DNA of 64,000 nt. It comes from Polyangia bacterium. Its GTDB lineage: Bacteria; Myxococcota_A; Polyangia; Nannocystales; Nannocystaceae. A program made the translations under genes and the position numbers. The notes beneath the pieces are model-generated. The model had not been told where the DNA came from, made no database searches, and saw only the letters and a list, made by a program, of their open reading frames with translations. This document shows positions 27,180 through 36,058 of the stretch, one piece after another (position 1 is the first letter of the stretch; every line of letters begins with the position of its first letter). The stretch is taken from positions 62,001 to 126,000 of the forward strand of contig JAUHWG010000010.1 in the NCBI GenBank assembly GCA_030424595.1. Reading direction: 5' to 3'.

Positions 27180-28820
27180 ATGCTGCCATTCTTGAGAACC
27201 TCGGGTGGTCGAGCGCTCTTCACACTTGGGCGAGCGCTCGCCCTCGCGATTCTGGCCTCGGCGTGCGCTTCGAACCAGGGGCTCTCCCCGCAGGTCTTCG
27301 GCGACGGGCCGCTCGAGTTTCACGAGTGCCCGGCCGAGCTGGCGGCGGCCGAGCTGGGAGAGTGCGCGCTTGCGCGGGTTCCCCTCAACTGGGAGGAGGC
27401 GGAGCGCTCGGAGCAGATCACGCTCTTTGTCCGACGCTTTCGAAGCTCTGCCAACACATCCTCCGGCGATCAGCTCTGGGCGCTCGACGGTGGCCCTGGG
27501 TTCGCCGGTGAGATCTTTGCGGACCCAGCCTTTCGCGAGGTCGTGCTCTCCGCGGGGTACGACCTCTACATTCCGACCCACCGCGGCACGGTCTTCGGCA
27601 CGGGCCTCGCCTGCGCTGAGCAGCAGGTGCCAGAGTCGGCCGGAGGCGGCCAGGTCACGCCCGACGAGTTCCCCGCCTGTGTAGCCTCTCTGCGATCGCG
27701 CTGGGGCGAGGGCTTGCGCCACTTCGACTCGCTCTCCGCGGCCCACGATGTACGGCACATGATGGAGAGGTCGCGCCCTGACATCGGTGGGAGGGTCGTC
27801 CTCTACGGCGGATCGTACGGGACCTATTGGGCCCAGCGTGTTCTCCAGGTAGCCCCCGTCGGCATCGCCGGAGTTTGGCTCGATAGCATCGTCGATCTGG
27901 AGGCGACGTTCGAGCGAGCTGACGAAAACTCTCACGCCGCTGGGATGCGTCTCCTTCGGGCCTGTGCTGAGGTGGAGCCTTGTGGGGTCCGGTTCGCAGA
28001 CGGGGTCGATGCGACGGTTGACCGCGTGCTCGCGGAGTACGCGGCCAACGACGGGTGCGGGCAAGGCTCCCGCCCACAGGCGGCCGTACAGGCGCTCTTT
28101 AATCGGCTGCTCTCGAACCATCCGTCCGAGCAAGCGCTGGTTGCACCGCTGCTGGTGCGCGCCGATCGGTGCTCCGAGGCGGACAAGATCGCGATCGACC
28201 ACGCTCTCTCGCACCTCCTGGAGGGCGAGCCCGGAGCGGCCGCCACACCAGGTCAGCGAGCGCTCGCCTACAACCCTTTGCTGAACAAGCACATCATGCT
28301 CACAGAGCTCTTCCGCTACGATCGACGCTACGAGGACGTGGTCGAGGAGTCCAAGCGACACCTCTTCGCCGCTGGGGCGGATCTGCCCATGGCCTCGATC
28401 GCCCCGACCTACGGGCGCGAGCATCGGCTCTCACTCCCGCCAGGGCCGACTGCGACCGATGCACACCTCGTACTCTGGCAGGGCGGCCTGGACCCGCTCG
28501 ATCGCCCCGAGTGGGCTGCGACGACGGCGCAACGGTGGGCGGCCGGGACCGTGACCCTGATCGAGCTGCCGATGGCGGGGCACAGCGTCGTTCGCTACAC
28601 GACGACGAGCGACGGGAGGCGCTGCGCGACCGAGATGTTGCACGCGTTTCTCGACGATCCGTCCGCTCTCCTGGATGAGTCGTGCCTCGACGGGATCCCG
28701 GCCTTTGACTTTTCCGCGACCTCTGCGCAGACTGCCGAGGCCGCCATCCGGTGGTTTGGCGTGCCCGAACCTTGGGGCGACGAGGGCCGTGGCGATGACT
28801 CCGGGGAGAACGGGCAATGA
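27180..28820 (+). CDS. Alpha/beta hydrolase lipoprotein (S33 peptidase-like)
   Basis: 546 residues. The N-terminal signal peptide ends in a lipobox (LASAC). The alpha/beta hydrolase fold has the oxyanion-loop motif LDGGPGF, the nucleophile elbow GGSYGTY, an Asp in GGLDPLDRPEW and a His in MAGHS, so the triad looks complete. The arrangement resembles exported tripeptidyl aminopeptidases of family S33. The upstream 50 bp are unusually AT-rich (a TATGCT-like -10 near 27162), a likely promoter. It overlaps the next gene by ATGA, so it is the first gene of a three-gene operon. Confidence 0.85.
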   Translation: MLPFLRTSGGRALFTLGRALALAILASACASNQGLSPQVFGDGPLEFHECPAELAAAELGECALARVPLNWEEAERSEQITLFVRRFRSSANTSSGDQLWALDGGPGFAGEIFADPAFREVVLSAGYDLYIPTHRGTVFGTGLACAEQQVPESAGGGQVTPDEFPACVASLRSRWGEGLRHFDSLSAAHDVRHMMERSRPDIGGRVVLYGGSYGTYWAQRVLQVAPVGIAGVWLDSIVDLEATFERADENSHAAGMRLLRACAEVEPCGVRFADGVDATVDRVLAEYAANDGCGQGSRPQAAVQALFNRLLSNHPSEQALVAPLLVRADRCSEADKIAIDHALSHLLEGEPGAAATPGQRALAYNPLLNKHIMLTELFRYDRRYEDVVEESKRHLFAAGADLPMASIAPTYGREHRLSLPPGPTATDAHLVLWQGGLDPLDRPEWAATTAQRWAAGTVTLIELPMAGHSVVRYTTTSDGRRCATEMLHAFLDDPSALLDESCLDGIPAFDFSATSAQTAEAAIRWFGVPEPWGDEGRGDDSGENGQ

Positions 28821-29347
28821 CCAACTCTAGAGAGAGTCGCCGCATTCGTCCCATTGCGCTGGCTGGCGCGTGGGCGTGTGGGCTCTTCGCCGTCGCGCTC
28901 AGCGTGTCGACCTGCGCCTACGTGTGGACGCGCCCCTTCCCGGAGCTCGTCGCCCCGCTTGGCTTTCACTCTGTGGGGCACGCGGGCGACTGGCAGATCG
29001 TAGGTGTCCGCGCGCTCGCCTGCGGGCCGACACTGGCGGCAGCCGCAGCACTCCTCGCGGCGGTGGCTGGTTTTCGCGCGATCGCTGCGGGCCGCTACTT
29101 TGGCGAGACCACGACGCGCTCGCTGATCCGTCTCTCGATCCTGTGTGCCGCAGCGATCGTCGTGTCCGTCGCGACGCCGCCCGCGTCGAGCATCCTGATG
29201 AGCATGGGCGGGTCCGAGGGCCACGTCGTGCTGAGCGTCGGCTCCGGTCATGGGATCGCCCTGGTGTTCACGCTCACCGTGTACCTTCTCGCATGGCTCC
29301 TACGCGAGGCGGCTCGCATCGAGCGTGAGAACAATGAGATTGTGTAG
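28817..29347 (+). CDS. DUF2975 family membrane protein
   Basis: 176 residues with four predicted transmembrane helices (about 12-33, 60-85, 105-122 and 142-162), the DUF2975 architecture. Its ATG overlaps the stop of the hydrolase gene, so the two are translationally coupled. DUF2975 proteins are commonly encoded next to a small YozG-like Xre regulator, as here, but their biochemical role is not known. Confidence 0.78.
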   Translation: MTNSRESRRIRPIALAGAWACGLFAVALSVSTCAYVWTRPFPELVAPLGFHSVGHAGDWQIVGVRALACGPTLAAAAALLAAVAGFRAIAAGRYFGETTTRSLIRLSILCAAAIVVSVATPPASSILMSMGGSEGHVVLSVGSGHGIALVFTLTVYLLAWLLREAARIERENNEIV

Positions 29348-29355
29348 CTCGCGGA

Positions 29356-29592
29356 ATGCCGATTGTCGTCGATCTCGCAGTAATCATGGCCCAGCGCCGC
29401 GTCCGATCGAAAGATCTGGCCGCGTTCGTCGGCATCACGCAGTCGAACCTGTCGCTGCTCAAGAACGGCCGGGTGCGCGGCGTACGATTCGAGACTCTCA
29501 GCAAGATATGCCAGCGCCTGAACTGTCAGCCCGGCGATATCCTGCGCTTCGAACCGGACGCGGAGGATGCCCCGACTGTCAATGATGAGTGA
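29356..29592 (+). CDS. YozG-like Xre-family HTH regulator
   Basis: 78 residues, essentially one Cro/CI-type helix-turn-helix: IMAQRRVRSKDLAAFVGITQ, then SNLSLLKNGRVRGVRFETL, and the closing CQRLNCQPGDIL typical of YozG/YgzD-like regulators. It starts 8 bp after the DUF2975 stop and is presumably the third gene of the operon. It probably autoregulates that operon; no operator is evident. Confidence 0.88.
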   Translation: MPIVVDLAVIMAQRRVRSKDLAAFVGITQSNLSLLKNGRVRGVRFETLSKICQRLNCQPGDILRFEPDAEDAPTVNDE

Positions 29593-29892
29593 GACACGAG
29601 CGCAGGAATTTACTGAGCCGATCGGGGCAGGGACCGAGCACGGGATGAACCACCATCCTCCCCATCAGCACCCCAAGGGGAGTCCCCCCGAAGACACCCC
29701 GAAGACACCCCGAAGAAGATCAGCCCTCCGACGCTCGGGGCGCGTGCGGAGGTCCTCTCCGCGAAATCCGCGCAAGCCCCCACGATGAGACGTCGGCGGG
29801 AGAGGCTCGATTCCTGCGCCGGCAAGCCAAGACGGATGTCATCATCAGCTCCATGGACCGCCCAGCCTGCCGCACTCGGATGATCTTCTCCC
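29593..29892. other. Intergenic region
   Basis: Nothing coding is supported. A direct repeat GAAGACACCCC occurs twice near 29690-29715. Confidence 0.4.
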
Positions 29893-30969
29893 GTGCATAA
29901 GTGCTCGAAGCTCGCCTGTATCATCCTCGGCTCGCTCTGCGGCATCGCCACGGTGATCCCGATGTTGGACGACAAGGGGTGGTGGATTCAAAGCTTGGAG
30001 TTCTTTCGCCTCCAGCTCGCGGCCCTCCTACTCCTCACCGCGCTGATCTACGGATTTATCCTCCGCCGCCGACGGTCGCGTCTTGAGCTCGTCTTCTTGC
30101 TGCTCCTGCTCGCGGCGATCGTCCCCCACGCGCTAAGGCTCTACCCCTACACCCCGCTCGTCCAGCCGCAGGTCAAATCGAGCGTCGATCATGATGAAGA
30201 CCGGATGAGCCTCCTCATCGCCAACGTTCTCCAGGAGAACGATGACTATGATGCCCTCCTCCGCACCGTCGAGCTGCACAGCCCCGACCTTATCCTCCTC
30301 CTAGAGGTCGATCAGCGCTGGCGTGACGGCCTTCGCCCGCTCGAGGGCGACTTCGAGCACACGGTTCTTCACCCCCTCGACAACGCCTACGGGATCGCCC
30401 TCTACTCGAAATTCGAGCTCCGCGACCCGCGCGTAGTCGAGCGAGTCCAGGAGGACGTGCCCTCGATATATACCCGCGTCGTCCTCCCGAGCGGCGCCCA
30501 ACTCTGTCTCTTCGGTGTCCACCCAAAACCGCCGTCGCCGACGGAGAACACCAATTCCACCAACCGCGACGCCGAGCTGATCCTGATCGGTCGCGATGCG
30601 GAGAGCTCCAAGCTGCCGTGCGTCGTCGCTGGGGATTTGAACGACGTGGTCTGGTCACCGACGATCCGGCGCTTCCAGGAGGCCAGCGGCCTCCTGGACC
30701 CGCGCGTCGGCCGAGGGTTCTACCCGACCTACAACGCCAAGCTCCCGCTGATCCGATGGCCGCTCGATCATGCCTTCCTCTCGGACGAGCTTCGACTGGT
30801 AGAGTTTCGCAGGCTCGACTCGATAGGCTCCGATCACTTCCCCATCCTGCTCACCGTAAGCCGCGCGCCGGAGCACAGCGCGGCGCAGGCGGACATCGCC
30901 CCGCCCAGCGACGAGGGTCAGGCGAAGAACCGTGAGGTCATCGACGAGGCGATGGACTCCGACAAGTGA
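29893..30969 (+). CDS. Membrane-anchored endonuclease/exonuclease/phosphatase family protein
   Basis: 358 residues starting at GTG. The N-terminus has three hydrophobic helices (about 5-25, 38-58 and 64-82) that anchor the protein. The C-terminal EEP domain has the family residues IANVLQEN, LLLEVD (metal Glu), GVHPKPP, VVAGDLNDV and a closing SDHFPIL, so it looks active; this is the YafD-like arrangement. The domain would face the periplasm if the third helix exits outward. Substrates of such proteins are undefined (nucleic acid, phospholipid or phosphoester). Confidence 0.85.
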   Translation: MHKCSKLACIILGSLCGIATVIPMLDDKGWWIQSLEFFRLQLAALLLLTALIYGFILRRRRSRLELVFLLLLLAAIVPHALRLYPYTPLVQPQVKSSVDHDEDRMSLLIANVLQENDDYDALLRTVELHSPDLILLLEVDQRWRDGLRPLEGDFEHTVLHPLDNAYGIALYSKFELRDPRVVERVQEDVPSIYTRVVLPSGAQLCLFGVHPKPPSPTENTNSTNRDAELILIGRDAESSKLPCVVAGDLNDVVWSPTIRRFQEASGLLDPRVGRGFYPTYNAKLPLIRWPLDHAFLSDELRLVEFRRLDSIGSDHFPILLTVSRAPEHSAAQADIAPPSDEGQAKNREVIDEAMDSDK

Positions 30970-31048
30970 CCCTCTGTCTGGGTCCGGTTGAGGCGCGTCC
31001 CTTGCGCAGACTCCACCAAGACGAGACACGCCCTGGCAGGATCGGAGC

Positions 31049-31393
31049 ATGTGGGCACCAGACCCCTGGGCGCGTAGCGAGTCGTCGGCGGAGCACATCG
31101 ACGAGCTCCGCCGCGGCCTCGTCGCCAAGGCCACCGACCCGGCGCAGAAGGCCCTCCTTCTGACGTCCGAGCCGGGCCCCTCCCTCCACGAGCAGAAGGC
31201 CGCGCCCTCCCCCGCCGCATACGCAGCGGCCCTCCTCCCCCTCCTCGGTGGGCGGATCTTGGAGGGACGCGCTCCTCCAGGCCCGCGCCGTCGAGGCCTC
31301 GCCGTCGCACCTCGCGTGACCTACGCAGCTAACGTAGGCTGCTGCTGCCCGATCGGGAGTGTTCTCACGGACGAGGGTTGGCTGGACGCCTGA
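31049..31393 (+). CDS. Small hypothetical protein, possibly truncated
   Basis: 114 residues. The first 75 codons have strong G/C third-position bias and protein-like composition (SSAEHIDELRRGLVAKATDP), while the last 40 are Arg/Pro-rich and then Cys-rich, unlike a folded tail. It may be a short real gene or the 5' part of one broken near 31260. There is no signal peptide and no known family. Confidence 0.35.
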   Translation: MWAPDPWARSESSAEHIDELRRGLVAKATDPAQKALLLTSEPGPSLHEQKAAPSPAAYAAALLPLLGGRILEGRAPPGPRRRGLAVAPRVTYAANVGCCCPIGSVLTDEGWLDA

Positions 31394-31522
31394 GAGGCCT
31401 CGTCACCGAGCCAACGCCCAACCTTTGTTGAAGAGTACCGCTCGCGGACAAACGCAGGATACTCTCTAGTCTCCGCTCAACCCCTGGAGCCCTAAGGGCC
31501 TCCCTGCGAAACACCACGATTT

Positions 31523-32143
31523 ATGCGCGCACCATCGACACTCGCCCTCCTCGCCCTCCTCTCCGTCCCTTCACTCGCGGTAAACGCGGGCTGTGATACT
31601 GGAACGGAAGCCGCTGCTGAGGGAAAGGACAAGGACAAGGACAAGGCCGCGAAGGACGGAGACGGGGCTGACGCCAAGGATCCGAAGGACGCCAAGGATC
31701 CAAAGGCGGACGGCGCGGCTGAGGCCGACAAGAACGCTGGCCCCGAGGGGGGGGCAGCTCCGACAAAGCCCGACGATCCTGCGGGCGCGAAGGACGTCGG
31801 CCTCGGCGTCGACGCGGCCTCCGATCGCGACATCAAGGCGGGCACCGAGGAGATGACCGCCGCCCTGAACAACTACAGCTCCTGCACGATGAAGTGCGGG
31901 GTCGACCCCGACACCCCGGCGACCGACGTCGACTCGTGCCTCCTGACCTGCCGCAACGCCGCGGAGTCGGCCGGCATCGCCCCCAAGACGCCGCAACACG
32001 GCCTGATCATCGAGCTCGATGCCTGCATGGATCGCTGCAATGACAAGGAGAACATCAAGCCGACCAACCGCTCGACCTGTCGCCTGAACTGCGAGAACTC
32101 CTTCAAGGCGCAGCAGGCAGAGCTCCACCGCGAGTCCAAGTAG
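31523..32143 (+). CDS. CX3C-rich lipoprotein, paralogue 1
   Basis: 206 residues. The signal peptide ends in VNAGC, with lipidation at Cys24. A linker of about 70 residues is made of Lys, Asp and Ala (KDKDKDK, DAKDPKDAKDPK). The C-terminal 100 residues hold four CX3C pairs (CTMKC, CLLTC, CMDRC, CRLNC) in predicted helices, a spacing like that of disulfide-stapled helical hairpins. The protein is closely related to the one starting at 33657, and the homology extends about 35 bp upstream of both start codons. Function unknown. Confidence 0.78.
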   Translation: MRAPSTLALLALLSVPSLAVNAGCDTGTEAAAEGKDKDKDKAAKDGDGADAKDPKDAKDPKADGAAEADKNAGPEGGAAPTKPDDPAGAKDVGLGVDAASDRDIKAGTEEMTAALNNYSSCTMKCGVDPDTPATDVDSCLLTCRNAAESAGIAPKTPQHGLIIELDACMDRCNDKENIKPTNRSTCRLNCENSFKAQQAELHRESK

Positions 32144-32369
32144 ACGGCTCCTCATCGCCGGCGACACCGGCGACTCCACGTGCAGGGATCTGCGTAGATC
32201 TCGCGGCTCAGTACCGTGCCCGCACATGCCCCTGTCAACGCTTCCCCCCTCGCGTGGGACGGCGCATGACCCGGCGCATGACCCGGGGACACAGGTGGGT
32301 CGCGACTCCTCCATCGACCCTCGCGCATGGGACTTCTCTACTGGCGCCAAGGGCGCTATTGTGGCCTCG

Positions 32370-33119
32370 ATGAGCGATCATGCGAGCTGTCTCGTCGCGA
32401 AACTCTCAAACTTCGCCGAACTGACTGAGGACGACCAGCGCCTCCTCGCCAGGCTCGAGGAGGACACCCGCTCCTACCCGGCAAACCATACGGTGTTTCG
32501 CGGGGGGGAGGGCGTAGACAACCTCTACGTGGTCAAGCGCGGCTGGCTCTTCTCGAGCTCTGCCCTCGAGGACGGGCGACGGCAGGTGATGATGATCCAC
32601 AACCCGGGCGACATCATCGGCCTCCCACACCTGCCCTTCAGGCGCTCGCTCCACGACCTCAGCACCAGCACCCCGGTCGAGCTCTGTCCCTTCCCCAAGG
32701 ACTCGCTCGACACGATCCTGAGCCGCTCACCGCGGCTGACGGCCTTGCTCTTCGCGTTCTCGATGGTCGAGCAGGCGGTGCTCTTCGATCGTCTGCAGGC
32801 GATCGGCAGGATGCGGGCCCGCGAGCGGGTGTGCCACCTCCTCCTCTCGCTGCGATCGCGGCTCAGGTTGACCAATGACGTGGAGAAGGGCTTCTCGATG
32901 CCGCTCAACCAGACCGTTATCGGCGACGCCCTCGGCCTGACCAACGTCTCGGTGAGCCGAGTGATGACCGGCCTCGAGCAGGAAGGGGTGCTGACCCGCG
33001 GGTCGAGCTGGCTGTGGATCCACTCCCCCGAGGAGCTCTCGCAACACGTCGAGTTTGAGGAGCGATACGCCCACCTCGACACCTCCTGGTTCCCCAGCGA
33101 GACCAGCGCATCCACCTGA
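32370..33119 (+). CDS. Crp/Fnr-family transcriptional regulator
   Basis: 249 residues. The cyclic-nucleotide-binding fold covers residues 10-125 (FRGGEGVDNLYVVKRGWLF is the usual beta-roll), followed by the long dimer helix and a C-terminal winged helix with recognition segment GDALGLTNVSVSRVMTGLEQ. There are only three cysteines and they do not form the Fnr N-terminal 4Fe-4S cluster motif, and the roll lacks the full cAMP phosphate signature, so the effector is unknown. ATG is preferred, with an in-frame GTG nine bases upstream as alternative. It sits between the two CX3C lipoprotein genes. Confidence 0.88.
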   Translation: MSDHASCLVAKLSNFAELTEDDQRLLARLEEDTRSYPANHTVFRGGEGVDNLYVVKRGWLFSSSALEDGRRQVMMIHNPGDIIGLPHLPFRRSLHDLSTSTPVELCPFPKDSLDTILSRSPRLTALLFAFSMVEQAVLFDRLQAIGRMRARERVCHLLLSLRSRLRLTNDVEKGFSMPLNQTVIGDALGLTNVSVSRVMTGLEQEGVLTRGSSWLWIHSPEELSQHVEFEERYAHLDTSWFPSETSAST

Positions 33120-33194
33120 CCCGTCGGGCCTCGGGCCGAGCAGGGCCCGTGCCTGCCGGACTCTGCGCGGCTTAGACCTAGATTAAGGTCCGGA

Positions 33195-33509
33195 ATGTTC
33201 AGGGCTGCTAGCGTCGCCGAGTGGAGCTGCGAACGTCCCCCTCCGAGCGTCCGCCCGGGTTCCTTGCCCATCATCACGGACGGGGACACGCCGATCGCTG
33301 TCTCGCACACCTCCGCCACCTAGCACCGCGCCCGAGCGAGCTCCTCCGGGCGGATCCCGAGCTCCTCCCACCCTCGCGCGCGGGTCGTCGAGCGCCCGCA
33401 CGTCACGGTGACGGCCCTCCCCAACCCGTGCGCCGAGCGCAGCCGCACGCTGTGGAGCGACGAAGCGCTTCGCACCCCCTCGCAAGGCCCGTCGCTGGCG
33501 AGCCTCTGA
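33195..33509 (+). pseudogene. Small gene interrupted by an in-frame TAG
   Basis: ATG preceded by AAGGTCCGGA opens 42 codons (MFRAASVAEWSCERPPPSVR...) ending in TAG at 33321. The same frame then continues for another 61 codons to TGA, including the protein-like VVERPHVTVTALPNPCAERS. Joined, they would make a protein of about 100 residues that I do not recognise. Either a nonsense mutation has broken a small gene or the similarity to coding sequence is accidental. Nothing else is seen in the 537-bp gap. Confidence 0.3.
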
Positions 33510-33656
33510 CGACGCCTATGGCCGGGGCGACAGCGCTCGGCGCTCAAACCTTCCCCACCCATGAAGCCTCGCTCGCGGACGCACGCGGGGTTCTCTCATG
33601 CTCGCCGCCCAACACCAGGAGCCCCGGACGGGCCTCCCTGCGAAACACCACGAATT

Positions 33657-34295
33657 ATGCGCACACCATCGACAATCGCCCTCCTCGCCCTCCTCACCGC
33701 CCCTTGGGCAGCGCTTAGCACGGTCGGCTGCGACACCAGCACCGACACCGCCGCCGAGACCAAAGACAAGGCCAACGACAAGGCCAACGACAAGGCCAAC
33801 GCAGCGAAGGACGGGGCCGGATCCGACGCCGAGGCGAAGGACACGAAAGACCCAAGAGTGAGCGCCGACACGGCGAAGGCCCGCGAGAGCGCTGCTCCCT
33901 CGGGCGGGGCTCCGACCAAGGCCGACGATCCGGAGGGCGCAAGAGATGTCGGCCTCGGCGTCGACGCGGCCTCCGACCGCGACATCCAGGCGGGCACCGA
34001 GAAGATGACCGCCACGCTCAACAACTACGGCTCCTGCACGATGAAGTGCGGGGTGGACCCTGACACCCGACCGACCGACGTCGAGTCGTGCCTCCTGACC
34101 TGCCGCAACACCGCAGAGTCGGCCGGCGTCGCCCCCGGGACGCCGCAACACGGCCTCATCGTCGAGCTCGACGGCTGCATGGAGCGCTGCAATGACAAAG
34201 AGAACATCAAGCCGACCAACCGCTCGACCTGCAGGCTGAACTGCGAGAACGCCTTCAAGGCGCAGCAGGCAGAGCTCCACCGCAAGGCCAAGTAG
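33657..34295 (+). CDS. CX3C-rich lipoprotein, paralogue 2
   Basis: 212 residues, a duplicate of the gene at 31523. It has the same signal peptide style (lipobox STVGC), a linker with three KANDKAND-like units, and the same C-terminal 100 residues with CTMKC, CLLTC, CMERC and CRLNC. The identity is very high from GLGVDAASDRDI to the end, while the linkers have diverged. The start is fixed by comparison with the paralogue, whose upstream sequence CCTCCCTGCGAAACACCACG is identical here. Confidence 0.78.
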   Translation: MRTPSTIALLALLTAPWAALSTVGCDTSTDTAAETKDKANDKANDKANAAKDGAGSDAEAKDTKDPRVSADTAKARESAAPSGGAPTKADDPEGARDVGLGVDAASDRDIQAGTEKMTATLNNYGSCTMKCGVDPDTRPTDVESCLLTCRNTAESAGVAPGTPQHGLIVELDGCMERCNDKENIKPTNRSTCRLNCENAFKAQQAELHRKAK

Positions 34296-34680
34296 TCGCG
34301 AGCGCCCGCTCAGCCCGAGCGCCCGCTTAGCCCGAGCGCCCGCTTAGGGTGATCTCCGCGGCCCCCTACGCCCGTGCTCCGCGGGAGACCGAACACCCGC
34401 GGCCTGCGAGCTCTGCTCCCAGGTCTCGGGCATCAATCTTCACGTGCAGCCCTAGCAGCCCGCGGCGAACGTCCCGTGCGCGAAGTCTGCATGCGCCCTT
34501 TCGCCTGAGCTCGCAGCACACTGCTCGTCGTACGCCGACAAGCACGCAAACTATTAACATGGATGAATCCCAAGAGCGCCCCCGCCACCACGGCTCAACA
34601 CAGGTCAAAGACGCCATGAGCCATCCAGAACGTGCACATAAATGGTTGCGCACACCCGACCAATCACGTACATGCAGGGC
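34296..34680. other. Intergenic region with a 17-bp tandem repeat
   Basis: The left end carries a short tandem array annotated separately. The right end near 34540-34560 is AT-rich and probably holds the promoter of the next lipoprotein. No gene is supported between. Confidence 0.45.
34299..34348. repeat. Tandem repeat, 3 x 17 bp
   Basis: Three near-perfect copies of CGAGCGCCCGCTTAGCC directly after the stop codon of the preceding gene. Confidence 0.9.
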
Positions 34681-34989
34681 ATGAAAAAGCCCTTCTTCGC
34701 CCTCGCGACTCTCTTCATCGGCGCCCTCCTCGGACTCACCCCCGGGTGTGAGTCCGGCGAGCTCGAGACTGCGATCGACTGCTTTCAATACTGCAGCAAG
34801 GCCGCCGAGTGTGACGGCGACATCGACCGTGATGAGTGCGAGCAGAGCTGCAAGGACAACCTCAACGACTGCATGGGTGATGAGCGTGACCAGGCCCAGG
34901 AGCAGCTCGACAGCTGCGCTGACGAGACCTGCGATGACTTCACGGCCTGCACCATCGAGGCCGGCGCGCAGTGCTACTTCGGGCTCTAA
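34681..34989 (+). CDS. Small cysteine-rich lipoprotein with CX3C pairs
   Basis: 102 residues. The signal peptide MKKPFFALATLFIGALLGLTPGC has a good lipobox. The mature part is acidic, predicted helical and has eleven further cysteines, including CX3C pairs CFQYC and CEQSC. Size and spacing make it a minimal version of the two larger CX3C lipoproteins upstream, without their linker. An alternative ATG lies 9 bp upstream. Function unknown. Confidence 0.78.
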   Translation: MKKPFFALATLFIGALLGLTPGCESGELETAIDCFQYCSKAAECDGDIDRDECEQSCKDNLNDCMGDERDQAQEQLDSCADETCDDFTACTIEAGAQCYFGL

Positions 34990-35148
34990 TCGTCCTCTAG
35001 CAGGCAGCCATCGTCGCCTCGACGCAACGCCGCGGCACCGAGCCGTGCCGCGCATCTGTCGGGGCGTTTCCCGTCTATGACGGGAGACGACTACGTCCGC
35101 GCACCTGATAAACCCAGATTAAAATATGGGGATGATCGGTGGAGATGT

Positions 35149-35193
35149 TCGACGGTTTGGACAAGATGCGTACGACCTTGTCCAAACCGTCGA
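35149..35193. promoter_or_regulatory. Perfect 17-bp inverted repeat upstream of the CsbD gene
   Basis: TCGACGGTTTGGACAAG and its exact reverse complement flank an 11-nt spacer, 78 bp before the CsbD start codon. A T-run follows the right arm within 6 nt, so it could act as a terminator or attenuator; as DNA it could be an operator. AT-rich sequence just upstream (TTAAAATATG near 35119) could be a promoter -10 region. Confidence 0.6.
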
Positions 35194-35271
35194 CTTGCGT
35201 TTTTAGAGATCATGGTGTAACCTTAGCGGCGTAAAAGGACCCCCGCGGAAGAACATTCGGGGACACAATGT

Positions 35272-35475
35272 ATGAACAAAGACCAGATCCAAGGAAACTT
35301 TGAACAGATTAAGGGACGAGCCAAGAGCGTCTGGGGTGAGCTCACCGACGACGACGTGCGCCGGGCCGAAGGCGACGCTGACAGGCTCTACGGCATTATC
35401 CAGGAACGATTCGGCGATACGAAGGAGGCGATCAAGAAGAAGATCGACTCCGTCCAGATGGGGAGCTCCAGCTAG
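35272..35475 (+). CDS. CsbD-family stress protein
   Basis: 67 residues, the whole CsbD fold: KDQIQGNFEQIKGRAKSVWG followed by LTDDDVRRAEGDADRLYG. CsbD-like proteins are small, abundant and induced by general stress or stationary phase in many bacteria; their biochemical role is unclear. The Met-Asn-Lys-Asp-Gln-Ile start is standard. The perfect inverted repeat upstream suggests a dedicated control. Confidence 0.92.
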   Translation: MNKDQIQGNFEQIKGRAKSVWGELTDDDVRRAEGDADRLYGIIQERFGDTKEAIKKKIDSVQMGSSS

Positions 35476-35788
35476 GCCACTGAGTCGGTGAGGCCCACGG
35501 CCTGAGTCCCGGTGACGTCGGCGACTACGCCACCGCCGGGACGAGGCTCCCATCGCCCTAGGTCGACCTCACCCACACAGCGACCTCGTCGGAGGTCATC
35601 CGCGTCCGGTGTGCGAGTTCTTTGGACTGCCACCCGCGATACGCCAACTGCTCCACCCGAACGGGCTCCAAGCTCGCGAGGGGGATGACGCTCAGTGACG
35701 CGGCGTTCCTCCATCATTGGGCCCTTGTGGCGCGACCGCTGCAACACAACGCCCTGCTTCCACCCCATCAACAAAGAATCGAACACAA
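35476..35788. other. Intergenic region with a possible gene fragment
   Basis: On the minus strand a 51-codon frame (35558-35713) without a start codon encodes RVEQLAYRGWQSKELAHRTR and a little more, resembling a helix-turn-helix end of a transposase or regulator. This is probably a fossil. Nothing else is seen. Confidence 0.25.
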
Positions 35789-35947
35789 ATGCTTCACTAC
35801 ACCGTTGTCTTCATCATCCTCGCGATCATTGCCGGCGTTCTCGGCTTCGGAGGTATCGCCGCCGGAGCTGCGACCATCGCCAAGTTCCTCTTCGTCGGCT
35901 TCCTCGTGGTCGCCATCATTACGGGGATCAAGCACATGAGCCGCTAG
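35789..35947 (+). CDS. DUF1328 family small membrane protein
   Basis: 52 residues with two hydrophobic helices: [20 protein letters not shown] and then [15 protein letters not shown]. This is the complete DUF1328/YtjA family pattern, including the conserved GFGGIA turn. Like CsbD it is often stress-associated, and the two are frequent neighbours. The long upstream extension of the frame is not protein-like. Confidence 0.9.
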   Translation: MLHYTVVFIILAIIAGVLGFGGIAAGAATIAKFLFVGFLVVAIITGIKHMSR

Positions 35948-36058
35948 GCGGCCCGCCCCGCCCGGATGAGAGCGCGACGGTCTTGCGGCGCGCGGAAGCT
36001 CTCCTAAGAGCGCCGGAACCCCCGGTCTCAGCAGAGCCCGGCGCAGAGACTTGAGCAC

